DNA of 10,739 nucleotides from assembly GCA_022360535.1 (NCBI GenBank), contig JAKSCP010000458.1:1-10739 (forward strand). Reading direction: 5' to 3'. Positions 1 to 7,028 of this stretch are shown piece by piece. The position numbers and the translations under genes were made by a program. A model generated the notes under the pieces. The model saw only the letters and a list, made by a program, of their open reading frames with translations, was not told where the DNA came from and searched no databases. This stretch comes from Pseudomonadales bacterium (GTDB taxonomy: Bacteria > Pseudomonadota > Gammaproteobacteria > Pseudomonadales > Pseudohongiellaceae). How positions within the stretch are numbered: the first letter of the stretch is position 1; every line of letters begins with the position of its first letter.

Positions 1-2
1 GC

Positions 3-533
3 CTGGCAGCCAGTCTTAGTGATCAGGCGATCGCCGAGGCTGAGCATTTTCCCCGACTCAATCTCTCTGCCAGTGGCGGATTGCAGGCCCTTGATCTGAA
101 TGATTTGGTCGACACCGGTTCGGAGGTGTTCTCGATTACACCGATCTTTACCTGGCGGTTATTGGATGGGCGACGAATTGAAGCCGAAATCGCCGTTGCC
201 GATGCGCGCACTCAGGCCGCCGCCGCTCAATACGAAGCTACTGTGGTTAATGCGCTGGTGGAGGCCGAAAACTCATTCGCGCAAGTGACAGCGGCGCGGG
301 ATCGTACCGCACAGCAAGTGCAATCATTGGATTCCAATCAGGAAATAGTGGCCTTGCAAGAATTGCGTTTCACCGCCGGAGATATTAACCGCACTGAATT
401 GATCGAAGCCCAACTCGATCTGGTGCAGGCTCAAGACCTGCTGGAAACAAGAAAGACTGAACAGGCCACCAGCCTGGTACGACTGTTTAAAGCGCTTGGT
501 GGCGGTTGGATTTCCTCTACACGGGACAGCTGA
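3..533 (+). CDS. Outer-membrane efflux protein, NodT/OprM (TolC-like) family, C-terminal part
   Basis: The frame is open from the left edge (first whole codon at 3) to TGA at 531-533, so 176 C-terminal residues are visible and the start lies outside. The visible part has the typical second half of an OEP-family outer-membrane factor. A segment around FPRLNLSASG leads into a beta strand. PIFTWRLLDGRRIEAEIAVA marks the start of the long periplasmic helix. An Ala/Gln/Glu-rich helix follows (QAAAAQYEATVVNALVEAEN), then RFTAGDINRTELIEAQLDL, and the family's closing signature KALGGGW. Such proteins form trimeric channels that connect RND or ABC pumps to the outside. The pump and adaptor genes are presumably upstream, beyond the window. 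Family assignment is firm; the exported substrate is unknown. Confidence 0.9.
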   Translation: MAASLSDQAIAEAEHFPRLNLSASGGLQALDLNDLVDTGSEVFSITPIFTWRLLDGRRIEAEIAVADARTQAAAAQYEATVVNALVEAENSFAQVTAARDRTAQQVQSLDSNQEIVALQELRFTAGDINRTELIEAQLDLVQAQDLLETRKTEQATSLVRLFKALGGGWISSTRDS

Positions 534-711
534 TTTTTAATGCTAAGGGTGGGTTGATTGTGTTGGAGTAACTCTGGAATTCGACTCCGAAACTCCCCAT
601 CAAATGATCTGCCAGGTCAGGACTGGTTTTAGCTAAATCAGTGCAGACTCAAAACAGAATGGCAAAGCGATCCCGGGGAATTCCGCGGCTGCCAGAACCA
701 TCGATTGCGGT

Positions 712-2142
712 TTAATCAGGGACTGGCTGAAAGTATCTGTCGAAGAGAGTCGCATCATCAAAGTGCTGTCTGGCCACAAAACCCGTCGCGTGTGTTCCCC
801 ATTGACGCATGGCTCCCACATTGTTGATGCCGGTGGGCCACAGGGTGAGCCGCTCCAGCCGTTCACTGCCATCGATAATGCCATCGCTGGCGAACAGACT
901 GCGGGCACCGTCGCTGGAATCGAGATTGTAAAGCTGTGAATAAGGCACTAAAGAGTAAGATCGAGCCTCTTCAACGGCTGCATTATTGAGACCAACAATA
1001 TAGTGTTCATTGGAAGTCACAAGCAGGTGTAATCCCTCTTCGTGTCGCAGCTCTGAAACATTGAAAATATTAGCCGGCTCTACCCGCTCCGTGCTGGCTC
1101 GGTTAAGGATTGCCTTCGATGCCAGATAGTACTTGTGATAACAACCACAGCTATGGATGCTGTCGTAAAGCAATACTTCTCCTGATTCGTCCAGTGTGAC
1201 GCGCCAGATCAGGCTATCGATTTGTCCGGAATACAGATCAATCCATGCCCGGGGTTCGCGGGCAGGAAACCAGAACACGTAATTGAGTTGCAACAAGTTT
1301 CGATCTGCGAAGCGTGTGTAAGAAGGCAAGTAGAATGAAGTGACCTGCTGCGTGTCAACTCGAGCTGAACCGTTTTCAACGGTCGGTGTTCCCAAATAAT
1401 CTTTGTTACCCTGAGTATCCACAGTCAGTTTGGGCGCGAAGCGGGTGAACAGTTTAACCATATCTGCATCGGAAAATGTCGGTAGATGCAAAGCGCTATC
1501 AGCATAGGCGGCATTGAAACTTGATGCAGCAAGTGGTGCAGCTCGTTCATCTTCGAATTCGTAAGAGACACTGCTATCAAATGATTCCTCTGCCGCGAAC
1601 CAGGATTGTTCTTCAGCATGCAATAACGCGATGCGCCAATTGAAAACCGGGCGCAGCAATGGCAGGAGCCCCAACCATTGTGCGGCGCTGCTGTAGTGGT
1701 CTTTTACCGCGGGATTCGCCCTAATCTCTGTCAGCAGTTGCTGACGTAAGCGAGCCTGGCTCACATCGTTGGCAACGACAAGACTGCATTGACTGATAGC
1801 GTTCAAGCGATTGGCATTGTCTGGGCTGGTGAGGTTTGCATTTTCACTTCGACGAATGCGATCACCCAGGCGGGCCATGGTGGACAAGAGTTCGCGGGCT
1901 TGTGAATCATCGGTGACCTCGTGCGCCAGGGCATCATAGAAGCGCGTACTATGCAGAAAAGGCGCTGAGTCGACATGTGGAAAACCAGCGTTTACTACAT
2001 CAGCACCCTCGATCTGGTCACGAAACTCTTCAGCGATCGCATTACACTCTTGCCAATAAATGTCGTTACTAGTAAATGCCGGCGGCGATGACTGGCAAGC
2101 AGCAAGCGAGAGTAAAGTCAGTAACAGAAAGACACGTTGCAT
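712..2142 (-). CDS. Large lipoprotein of unknown function with HxCxCxH motif
   Basis: A 476-residue protein. I place the start at ATG 2142 because it opens a compact lipoprotein signal: MQRV, a Leu-rich stretch, then lipobox L-A-A-C with the lipidated Cys at residue 16 and Gln at +2, which suggests outer-membrane sorting. The same frame also runs 17 codons further up to a GTG at 2193, but that would bury the signal peptide. No strong Shine-Dalgarno precedes 2142. The mature chain is globular with no further membrane segments. Around residues 285-320 it is rich in aromatic residues (FYLPSYTRF, NYVFWFPARE). At residues 330-336 it reads H-S-C-G-C-Y-H, and near the C-terminus RQWGTHATGFVARQHFDD. 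I recognise the style of a conserved proteobacterial lipoprotein but know no function. It lies downstream of the molybdenum hydroxylase operon on the same strand, but a terminator lies between them. No pseudogene signs. Confidence 0.8.
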   Translation of the reverse strand: MQRVFLLLTLLSLAACQSSPPAFTSNDIYWQECNAIAEEFRDQIEGADVVNAGFPHVDSAPFLHSTRFYDALAHEVTDDSQARELLSTMARLGDRIRRSENANLTSPDNANRLNAISQCSLVVANDVSQARLRQQLLTEIRANPAVKDHYSSAAQWLGLLPLLRPVFNWRIALLHAEEQSWFAAEESFDSSVSYEFEDERAAPLAASSFNAAYADSALHLPTFSDADMVKLFTRFAPKLTVDTQGNKDYLGTPTVENGSARVDTQQVTSFYLPSYTRFADRNLLQLNYVFWFPAREPRAWIDLYSGQIDSLIWRVTLDESGEVLLYDSIHSCGCYHKYYLASKAILNRASTERVEPANIFNVSELRHEEGLHLLVTSNEHYIVGLNNAAVEEARSYSLVPYSQLYNLDSSDGARSLFASDGIIDGSERLERLTLWPTGINNVGAMRQWGTHATGFVARQHFDDATLFDRYFQPVPD

Positions 2143-2156
2143 TTGGACATTTGGAC
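2141..2156. repeat. Two-copy 8-bp tandem repeat at the lipoprotein start
   Basis: The unit ATTTGGAC occurs twice head to tail (2141-2148 and 2149-2156) and is followed by a partial third copy (ATT). On the minus strand this is the sequence just before and into the ATG at 2142, where a ribosome binding site would be expected. Two copies are too few to claim slippage-based phase variation. Confidence 0.6.
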
Positions 2157-2196
2157 ATTCGAAAGGATCGAAACAGGTTTCAGCAAAGGGCACATG

Positions 2197-2225
2197 AAAA
2201 AGGGAAACACATAAGGTTTCCCTTT
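2197..2225 (-). terminator. Intrinsic terminator of the molybdenum hydroxylase operon
   Basis: A perfect 10-bp inverted repeat (2199-2208 paired with 2216-2225, AAAGGGAAAC/GTTTCCCTTT) encloses a 7-base loop. Read on the minus strand the 3' arm runs into five T residues (plus-strand A at 2197-2201), the usual form of a Rho-independent terminator. It begins 20 bases after the stop codon of the molybdopterin subunit and ends about 55 bases before the lipoprotein start. It therefore probably ends the hydroxylase transcript and makes the lipoprotein a separate unit. Confidence 0.75.
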
Positions 2226-2245
2226 CCGAATCGGTTGCGAAGAAC

Positions 2246-4462
2246 TTACACCGATGCGATTGGGGTCGATTGTCGAAGATCGTGTTTGTTTAGAGGTAAT
2301 TCACGAATTCGCTGCCCTGTCAGGATATAAATCGCATTCGTCACAGCCGCAGTTATTGGTGGCGTTGCTGGTTCTCCCAATCCCCCGAGCGACTCACCGG
2401 ATTCAATGATGTGTACCTCGATTTCAGGTGAGGTGGCCATACGAACCATCTCGTAATCTGGAAAATTGTTCTGGGCAACTCGTCCATTCTCGATGGAAAT
2501 CTCACCGTACAGAGCAGCAGTTAATCCGTAGATGATGCCGCTCTCTATTTGCTGTTCCACCGTATCTGGATTTACCGCCCAGCCGCAATCAATGGCAGCG
2601 GTCACTTTGTGCACAATGGGTTGGCCATCGTCGCCTATGGAGACCTCGGCTACTTCCGCGCAGATACTGTTAAAGCTTTCTTGCACGGCTAAGCCCAGGG
2701 CATGTCCCTCCGGCAGATTGCGGCCGTAGCCCGCTGCTTCGGCAGCGACTTCCAGGGCTTGGCGATGACGAGGATGGTCTTGCAGCATGTCCATGCGGAA
2801 CTGATAGGGGTTCTTGCCAGCACGGTGTGCGAGTTCATCGATGAAGGACTCAATGAAGAATGTCTGCTGGGTATGATCCACGCTGCGCCATGCAGCCACC
2901 GGCACATGGGTGTCTCCATCTACAACCCGAATCGATTGATTCTCAATAGCGTAGGCCGGGTGTGAGGCACCTGGTATCTGAATGGGTCCGGTAAATCGAT
3001 TGTGCCAGGCAATCAAGTTGCCGTTGCTATCGAGCCCACCCTTAAAGTTGGAAATTACCGCTGGTCGATAATAGTCCTGTTGCAAGTCGTCTTCCCGACT
3101 GAACACAGTCTTCACCGGCACATCGAATTCCATTGCGATCTTGGTTGCGTGATCGATACAGTTCCAATTGAAAGGAAGGCGCCGACCAAAACCCCCTCCG
3201 CAATAGCTTGGGTGATGGGTTACATCATTTTCATTAAGACCTGCAACCGAGGCTACACGACCGCGCATTGAAAGCGGATCCTGGGTACTAGTCCACAAGC
3301 CAGCCTTGCCGTCTTGAATGTGTACCGTGCAGTTCATGGGCTCCATGGGAGCATGAGCCAGGTAGGGAACGCGATAGCTGGCTTCAACTACATCAGCTGC
3401 GGTTTCGAGTCCTGCTTCGGCATCGCCCACTTCCAAATCTTTGCTGCCGTTGCTTTCTGCCAGTTCTCGTTCAAACCGCGCAGCGAGGTCGGCACTGGAA
3501 ACGTCATCATGCTCAGAAGTTTCAAACTCTGACTTCACCAATTTCAGCGCTTCTTTTGCGCGCCAGTAATTGTCGGCAACCACCGCAACCGAGTCTTCCA
3601 GTTCGATTACCCGTTTAACACCTCGTCGTTGCAAAGCTTCGCTGGCATCCACCGACACCAGTTTGGTGCCAAATACCGGGGCCAGTCGAATCGCGGCATA
3701 CAGCATATCCTCGGAGTGGGCATCGATGCCGTAAGGTGCCGTGCCATCAACCTTTGGAGGAATGTCACTGCGAGACATTGCCTTACCCATGATATTGAAC
3801 TGAGAACGGTCCTTGAGCATGGGTTCTGCGGGTGGTTCGAGTTCGGCAGCAGCCGTTGCCAACTCGCCGTAGCTGAGGGATTGGCCAGAGGCATTATGTT
3901 GCACATAGCTCAGGGCAGTGGTGCACTCAGCTGCTGGAACACCCCAGCGCTCTGCGGCGCATTGGATTAACATTTCGCGGGCGGCTGCACCGGCAACACG
4001 CATGCCATGTTGCCCAGTGAAACGCACCGAAGAACTGCCACCAGTGGTCTGCAGGTTTCCGATCTGCGCCACTTTCAATGAACTGGCTTCTACCAGGGGC
4101 ATCAATACCGAAGGAACACCAAATTCTTCAGCAAATCCCGTTGCCAGGTCGCCCGCAGCATAGAGATCGGTGGCAGGTGCTTGTTCGATATGCACGTTTT
4201 CCCAACTGGCATCCAGCTCATCGGCAGCCATCATGGCCAGCGCTGTGTGGATTCCCTGGCCCATTTCGGAGTGCAGCACGTAGATAGTTATCTCATTATC
4301 CGGCTCGATTTTGATGAAGGAAGTGAGGTACTTCTCGCCATTCCTGGCAAGTTCTGAATTGGCAATGCGATGTCCGCTGGGTCGGGTCGCTGCGTAGCCG
4401 ATTAAAACACCGCCACCAACAACCGCAGTGCTGAGGACGAAACGTCGTCTGGAAATTTTCAT
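2246..4462 (-). CDS. Molybdopterin-binding subunit of a Mo hydroxylase (IorB-like, xanthine dehydrogenase family), Tat-exported
   Basis: A 738-residue catalytic subunit, close to the usual size of isoquinoline 1-oxidoreductase beta subunits. It begins with a twin-arginine signal (S4-R-R-R-F-V-L, then a Gly/Val/Leu-rich segment), so the folded enzyme should be exported or anchored facing the periplasm. Molybdopterin-site motifs follow in family order: GQGIHTAL near 68, GGSSSVR at 141-147, APMEPMNCTVH near 371, GGGFGRR at 422-428, AAWRSVDHTQQTFF near 523, and GGLGEPATPP, whose Glu697 matches the catalytic glutamate of the family. The enzymes hydroxylate N-heterocycles or aldehydes with water-derived oxygen; the substrate here cannot be read off. 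Start: ATG at 4468 abuts the GGGAGGA ribosome binding site, whereas ATG at 4462 sits 6 bases after it, so 4462 is preferred. It follows the [2Fe-2S] subunit directly and lacks an adjacent FAD or cytochrome subunit. Confidence 0.93.
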   Translation of the reverse strand: MKISRRRFVLSTAVVGGGVLIGYAATRPSGHRIANSELARNGEKYLTSFIKIEPDNEITIYVLHSEMGQGIHTALAMMAADELDASWENVHIEQAPATDLYAAGDLATGFAEEFGVPSVLMPLVEASSLKVAQIGNLQTTGGSSSVRFTGQHGMRVAGAAAREMLIQCAAERWGVPAAECTTALSYVQHNASGQSLSYGELATAAAELEPPAEPMLKDRSQFNIMGKAMSRSDIPPKVDGTAPYGIDAHSEDMLYAAIRLAPVFGTKLVSVDASEALQRRGVKRVIELEDSVAVVADNYWRAKEALKLVKSEFETSEHDDVSSADLAARFERELAESNGSKDLEVGDAEAGLETAADVVEASYRVPYLAHAPMEPMNCTVHIQDGKAGLWTSTQDPLSMRGRVASVAGLNENDVTHHPSYCGGGFGRRLPFNWNCIDHATKIAMEFDVPVKTVFSREDDLQQDYYRPAVISNFKGGLDSNGNLIAWHNRFTGPIQIPGASHPAYAIENQSIRVVDGDTHVPVAAWRSVDHTQQTFFIESFIDELAHRAGKNPYQFRMDMLQDHPRHRQALEVAAEAAGYGRNLPEGHALGLAVQESFNSICAEVAEVSIGDDGQPIVHKVTAAIDCGWAVNPDTVEQQIESGIIYGLTAALYGEISIENGRVAQNNFPDYEMVRMATSPEIEVHIIESGESLGGLGEPATPPITAAVTNAIYILTGQRIRELPLNKHDLRQSTPIASV

Positions 4463-4468
4463 TCTCAT

Positions 4469-4476
4469 TCCTCCCT
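4469..4476 (-). promoter_or_regulatory. Strong ribosome binding site that decides the IorB-like start
   Basis: The minus strand reads AGGGAGGA immediately before ATG 4468 and six bases before ATG 4462. The spacing favours 4462. The site overlaps the TAG stop (4475-4477) of the upstream [2Fe-2S] subunit, so a ribosome ending there is positioned to reinitiate. This suggests translational coupling of the two subunits. Confidence 0.8.
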
Positions 4477-4954
4477 AGGCGTTGGCAATGGCACGAATGG
4501 CACGACGGATTCTTGGGTAAGATCCGCAGCGACAAACATTGGTAACACTGGCATCTATCTCGGCGTCAGTTGGATTCGGATTGCTTGCCAACAAGGAAGA
4601 CACCGCCATCACCATGCCAGATTGGCAGTAGCCACACTGCGGCACCTGATGATCGATCCAGGCCTGCTGTACCTGCGATAGGGAGACCGTATTGGTGTTT
4701 AACCCGTTGTCATCAGCGGCATAGGCCAGGCCCTCAACCGTGGTTATTTCCTGCCCCTCGACCGCTGAGACCGGAAGCACACAGCTCCGCACGGCGCTGC
4801 CATTAACATGGACGGTACAAGCGCCGCAGGACGCGATACCACAGCCAAATTTCGTGCCTGTCATGCCCAACTCGTCCCGCAACACCCATAGCAGCGGCAT
4901 TTCCGGTTCGACGTCTACAATCTGTTCAACGCCATTTACTTTAAAAGTCGCCAT
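4475..4954 (-). CDS. [2Fe-2S] small subunit of the Mo hydroxylase (IorA-like)
   Basis: A 159-residue ferredoxin-like subunit of normal length that carries electrons from the molybdenum centre. Both clusters are complete. The N-terminal plant-ferredoxin-type cluster has Cys38, Cys43, Cys46 and Cys58 (GCGIASCGACTVHVNG, then C). The C-terminal helical domain has QCGYCQSGM with Cys107 and Cys110 and CRCGSYPRIR with Cys141 and Cys143. The protein has no signal peptide, so it is presumably exported together with the Tat-signal-bearing partner after assembly. The ATG at 4954 is preceded by GAGGG seven bases upstream (4962-4966). First gene of the operon. Family assignment is near certain; substrate unknown. 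Confidence 0.95.
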   Translation of the reverse strand: MATFKVNGVEQIVDVEPEMPLLWVLRDELGMTGTKFGCGIASCGACTVHVNGSAVRSCVLPVSAVEGQEITTVEGLAYAADDNGLNTNTVSLSQVQQAWIDHQVPQCGYCQSGMVMAVSSLLASNPNPTDAEIDASVTNVCRCGSYPRIRRAIRAIANA

Positions 4955-5019
4955 GTCTTTACCCTCAAGCCGATTCCCGTTTTGAATGGCATTGTAACTC
5001 CACTGTCTTCAGAAATGCG
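4955..5019. promoter_or_regulatory. Short divergent promoter region
   Basis: These 65 bases separate the hydroxylase operon (-) from the dehydrogenase gene (+) and should hold control signals for the former and possibly both. The minus strand has a good -10 candidate, TACAAT (plus-strand 4991-4996), about 37 bases before the hydroxylase ATG, but I find no convincing -35 box at the right distance. If the dehydrogenase starts later than 5020, the region is longer, up to about 5115. No clear operator palindrome is visible and no regulator gene lies nearby. Confidence 0.4.
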
Positions 5020-6291
5020 ATGTTGTATGGACTGCAATGGGCCGAGATGTTTGGCGTGTCAGGAGGCTGCACCTTAAACTTCGGTCTGGGAATTGCCATT
5101 CAATGGGAAACGCGATTGCGCTTTAACTACTCAGCATTGGAAACCGTCATACTGGGTGAGCCAGTGGCGGAAGCTCTGCCGAAGCTGGCAGAAGAAAATG
5201 GGGTGCAGCGCTTGTTTCTGGTGGCTTCTTCTTCGCTGGCGCAAGCAACGAATCAATTGACCAGCTTGACGAACGCTCTTGGTGACCGATGCGTTGGATT
5301 AAGCACCGATATTGGCAGTCACACGCCGCGACAAGATGTATTGGCGGTATTGGAGAAAGTACGCAGTAGCAAAGCCGATCTGCTTGTTGCTGTTGGTGGA
5401 GGTTCGGTAATCGATGGCTGTAAGATTATTCAATTGGCTATCGATCAAGATATCCAGTCGGCTGAGCAACTACTGGAATTTGCGCAACGTGCTGATGGCA
5501 GCAGAGGGCCCAGATTTGGTAACTCAAGTATGTTTTTCAAACGACCAAAGATTCGTCAGGTTGCTGTACCGACCACGCTTTCCGGTGCTGAGTTCAGCAA
5601 TGCTGCTTCAGCATTGGATATCGAGCGCCAGGCTAAAGAGGGATATCGGGCACCTTCAATCTGTGCTCAATCAATTGTTTACGATCCAGCACTGACACTT
5701 CATACGCCTCAATGGTTGTTTCTCTCCACGGCTGTCCGCTCTCTGGATCACGCTATTGAAGGTTACTGTTCAGTCGACAGTACGCCCTATCACGACAGCC
5801 ATTTCCTATCGGCGATACGCTTATTCAGTCAAGCACTCCCCAAGGTAGTAGACGACCCTGATGACCTGGCTGCACGTGGCTTGAGCCAGCAAGCCGTCTG
5901 GCACGCGTGCTGTGGATTAGGGACAGTTGCACACGGCGCGAGTCACGGTATTGGGTATATTCTCGGCAGTCTTTGTGGGGTGCCGCACGGCTATACCTCC
6001 TGTGTTATGCTGCCGGCGGTTCTTCGTTGGAATTCTAGCGAGAATTCAGAGCGCCAATCAGCGATCGCGGAGGCATTGGGGGAAGACGGCGAACCACCTG
6101 CAACCTTACTGCAACAATTGGTTGAGAGACTTCAGCTACCGGTAAGTCTGCAAGCTGTGGGCGTGAAAGAATCACAGCTGGAAGAAATCGCGGAACGAGC
6201 CTTTCAACATCCGGTAGTGAAAAGAAATCCGAAGCCCATCACCAGAGTTGAACAGGTGAGAGAGATTCTGGAACTCGCCTGGGATCGATGA
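5020..6291 (+). CDS. Iron-containing alcohol dehydrogenase fold enzyme, maleylacetate-reductase-like branch
   Basis: A 423-residue enzyme as drawn from ATG 5020. The Rossmann-type nucleotide signature GGGSVIDGCK lies at 126-135 and VPTTLSGAEFS at 183-193, followed by the all-helical metal domain: LDHAIEGYCS (His244), VAHGASHGIGYILG (His305, His309) and VPHGYTSCVMLP (His323). In metal-dependent members the position four before His244 is an Asp ligand; here it is Arg240, a pattern I associate with maleylacetate-reductase-like members that may not need metal. The expected role is NAD(P)H-dependent interconversion of a carbonyl and an alcohol or reduction of an activated double bond, in the cytoplasm. 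Homologous sequence seems to begin only near residue 33 (RLRFNYSALETVILGEP), so the first about 30 residues are doubtful; ATG 5047, GTG 5056 or TTG 5116 are other possible starts. Probably the first gene of an operon with the aquaporin 41 bases downstream. Confidence 0.85.
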   Translation: MLYGLQWAEMFGVSGGCTLNFGLGIAIQWETRLRFNYSALETVILGEPVAEALPKLAEENGVQRLFLVASSSLAQATNQLTSLTNALGDRCVGLSTDIGSHTPRQDVLAVLEKVRSSKADLLVAVGGGSVIDGCKIIQLAIDQDIQSAEQLLEFAQRADGSRGPRFGNSSMFFKRPKIRQVAVPTTLSGAEFSNAASALDIERQAKEGYRAPSICAQSIVYDPALTLHTPQWLFLSTAVRSLDHAIEGYCSVDSTPYHDSHFLSAIRLFSQALPKVVDDPDDLAARGLSQQAVWHACCGLGTVAHGASHGIGYILGSLCGVPHGYTSCVMLPAVLRWNSSENSERQSAIAEALGEDGEPPATLLQQLVERLQLPVSLQAVGVKESQLEEIAERAFQHPVVKRNPKPITRVEQVREILELAWDR

Positions 6292-6300
6292 CAGAAGTCT

Positions 6301-6323
6301 GAGAGAGAAATCAGAGAGAGAAA
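6301..6323 (+). repeat. Purine-rich duplicated leader before the aquaporin gene
   Basis: GAGAGAGAAA occurs twice, at 6301-6310 and 6314-6323, with a 13-base period. It fills the 41-base gap between the dehydrogenase and aquaporin genes. The second copy ends nine bases before the ATG at 6333 and is the only purine-rich stretch that could serve as a ribosome binding site. The canonical AGGAGG core is missing, so initiation may be weak or use an unstructured leader. Confidence 0.6.
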
Positions 6324-6332
6324 CCTAAACCC

Positions 6333-7028
6333 ATGACAGCCATTGATAGAAAACAGATCATCACCGCCGAAATAATCGGCACATACTTACTGGTATTCGC
6401 AGGTTGCGGAGCCATCATCGTTAACGACTTATACGGTGGTGTGTTAGGTCACCTGGGTGTGAATGCAGTATTTGGCCTGGTTGTGATGGCTATCATCTAT
6501 TCACTTGGCAACATCTCGGGTGCGCATATCAACCCAGCGGTGACCATAGGATTCTACTTTGCCGGCAGAATTCCCGCGCAAGATCTACCTCCTTATATTG
6601 CTGCACAAATAGTTGGTGCAATAGCTGCTGGACTAACCTTGCTGGTTCTTTTTCCAGACCACACGACCTACGGTTCGACGTTGCCGGCGATTAGTGTGGA
6701 GAGAGCATTTCTGATGGAAGTGTTGATCTCATTCAGCCTCATGTTTGTGATACTCAATGTTTCAACTGGCCATCAGGAAAAAGGCATGATGGCAGGTGCA
6801 GCGATCGGGGGCACCGTTACCTTGTTTGCTCTGTTTGCTGGGCCTGTCACCGGGGCTTCCATGAATCCTGCCAGATCCATTGGCCCCGCCGTTGCGGCTT
6901 TGGATTTTCAGAGCCTGTGGATTTATCTGCTGGCTCCCGTCCTGGGCATGTGTCTTACCAGCCCATTCTGCAAGCTCATTCAGGGTAGTGCATGTTGTCC
7001 CGGTGGCAATCTGCAAACTGATAGCTGA
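6333..7028 (+). CDS. MIP-family aquaporin, nodulin-26-like (NIP) type
   Basis: A 231-residue channel with the six-helix, two-half-helix layout. The first NPA motif is at 67-69 (SGAHINPAVTIG) and the second at 178-180 (GASMNPARSIGPA). The opening AEIIGTYLLVFAGCGA and the segment GTVTLFALFAGPVTGASMNPARS read like bacterial relatives of plant NIPs. By counting from the NPA motifs against E. coli AqpZ, the aromatic/arginine filter is Phe47, Ala166, Ala175 and Arg181. The His of strict water channels is replaced by Ala, which suggests a wider pore for small neutral solutes (glycerol, urea, metalloid acids or similar); this is inference. The short cytoplasmic tail carries Cys213 and a Cys221-Cys222 pair. 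It lies 41 bases after the dehydrogenase gene on the same strand and is likely cotranscribed. No arsenic-resistance genes are nearby. Confidence 0.93.
   Translation: MTAIDRKQIITAEIIGTYLLVFAGCGAIIVNDLYGGVLGHLGVNAVFGLVVMAIIYSLGNISGAHINPAVTIGFYFAGRIPAQDLPPYIAAQIVGAIAAGLTLLVLFPDHTTYGSTLPAISVERAFLMEVLISFSLMFVILNVSTGHQEKGMMAGAAIGGTVTLFALFAGPVTGASMNPARSIGPAVAALDFQSLWIYLLAPVLGMCLTSPFCKLIQGSACCPGGNLQTDS

Noticed and set aside
612..630. Weak terminator candidate between the efflux gene and the convergent lipoprotein gene
   Set aside because: The stem is only four base pairs (CCAG/CTGG) before TTTT. I find no convincing intrinsic terminator in 534-711, so termination may be Rho-dependent.
669..688. Run of restriction-site-like motifs resembling a cloning polylinker
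   Set aside because: It differs from common polylinkers, is only about 20 bases, and no vector sequence surrounds it; chance is the simpler reading.
3629..3970. Long open frame on the + strand inside the molybdopterin-subunit gene
   Set aside because: It lies antisense to a protein with intact, ordered family motifs, and its translation has no recognisable domain. It is a by-product of the coding strand.
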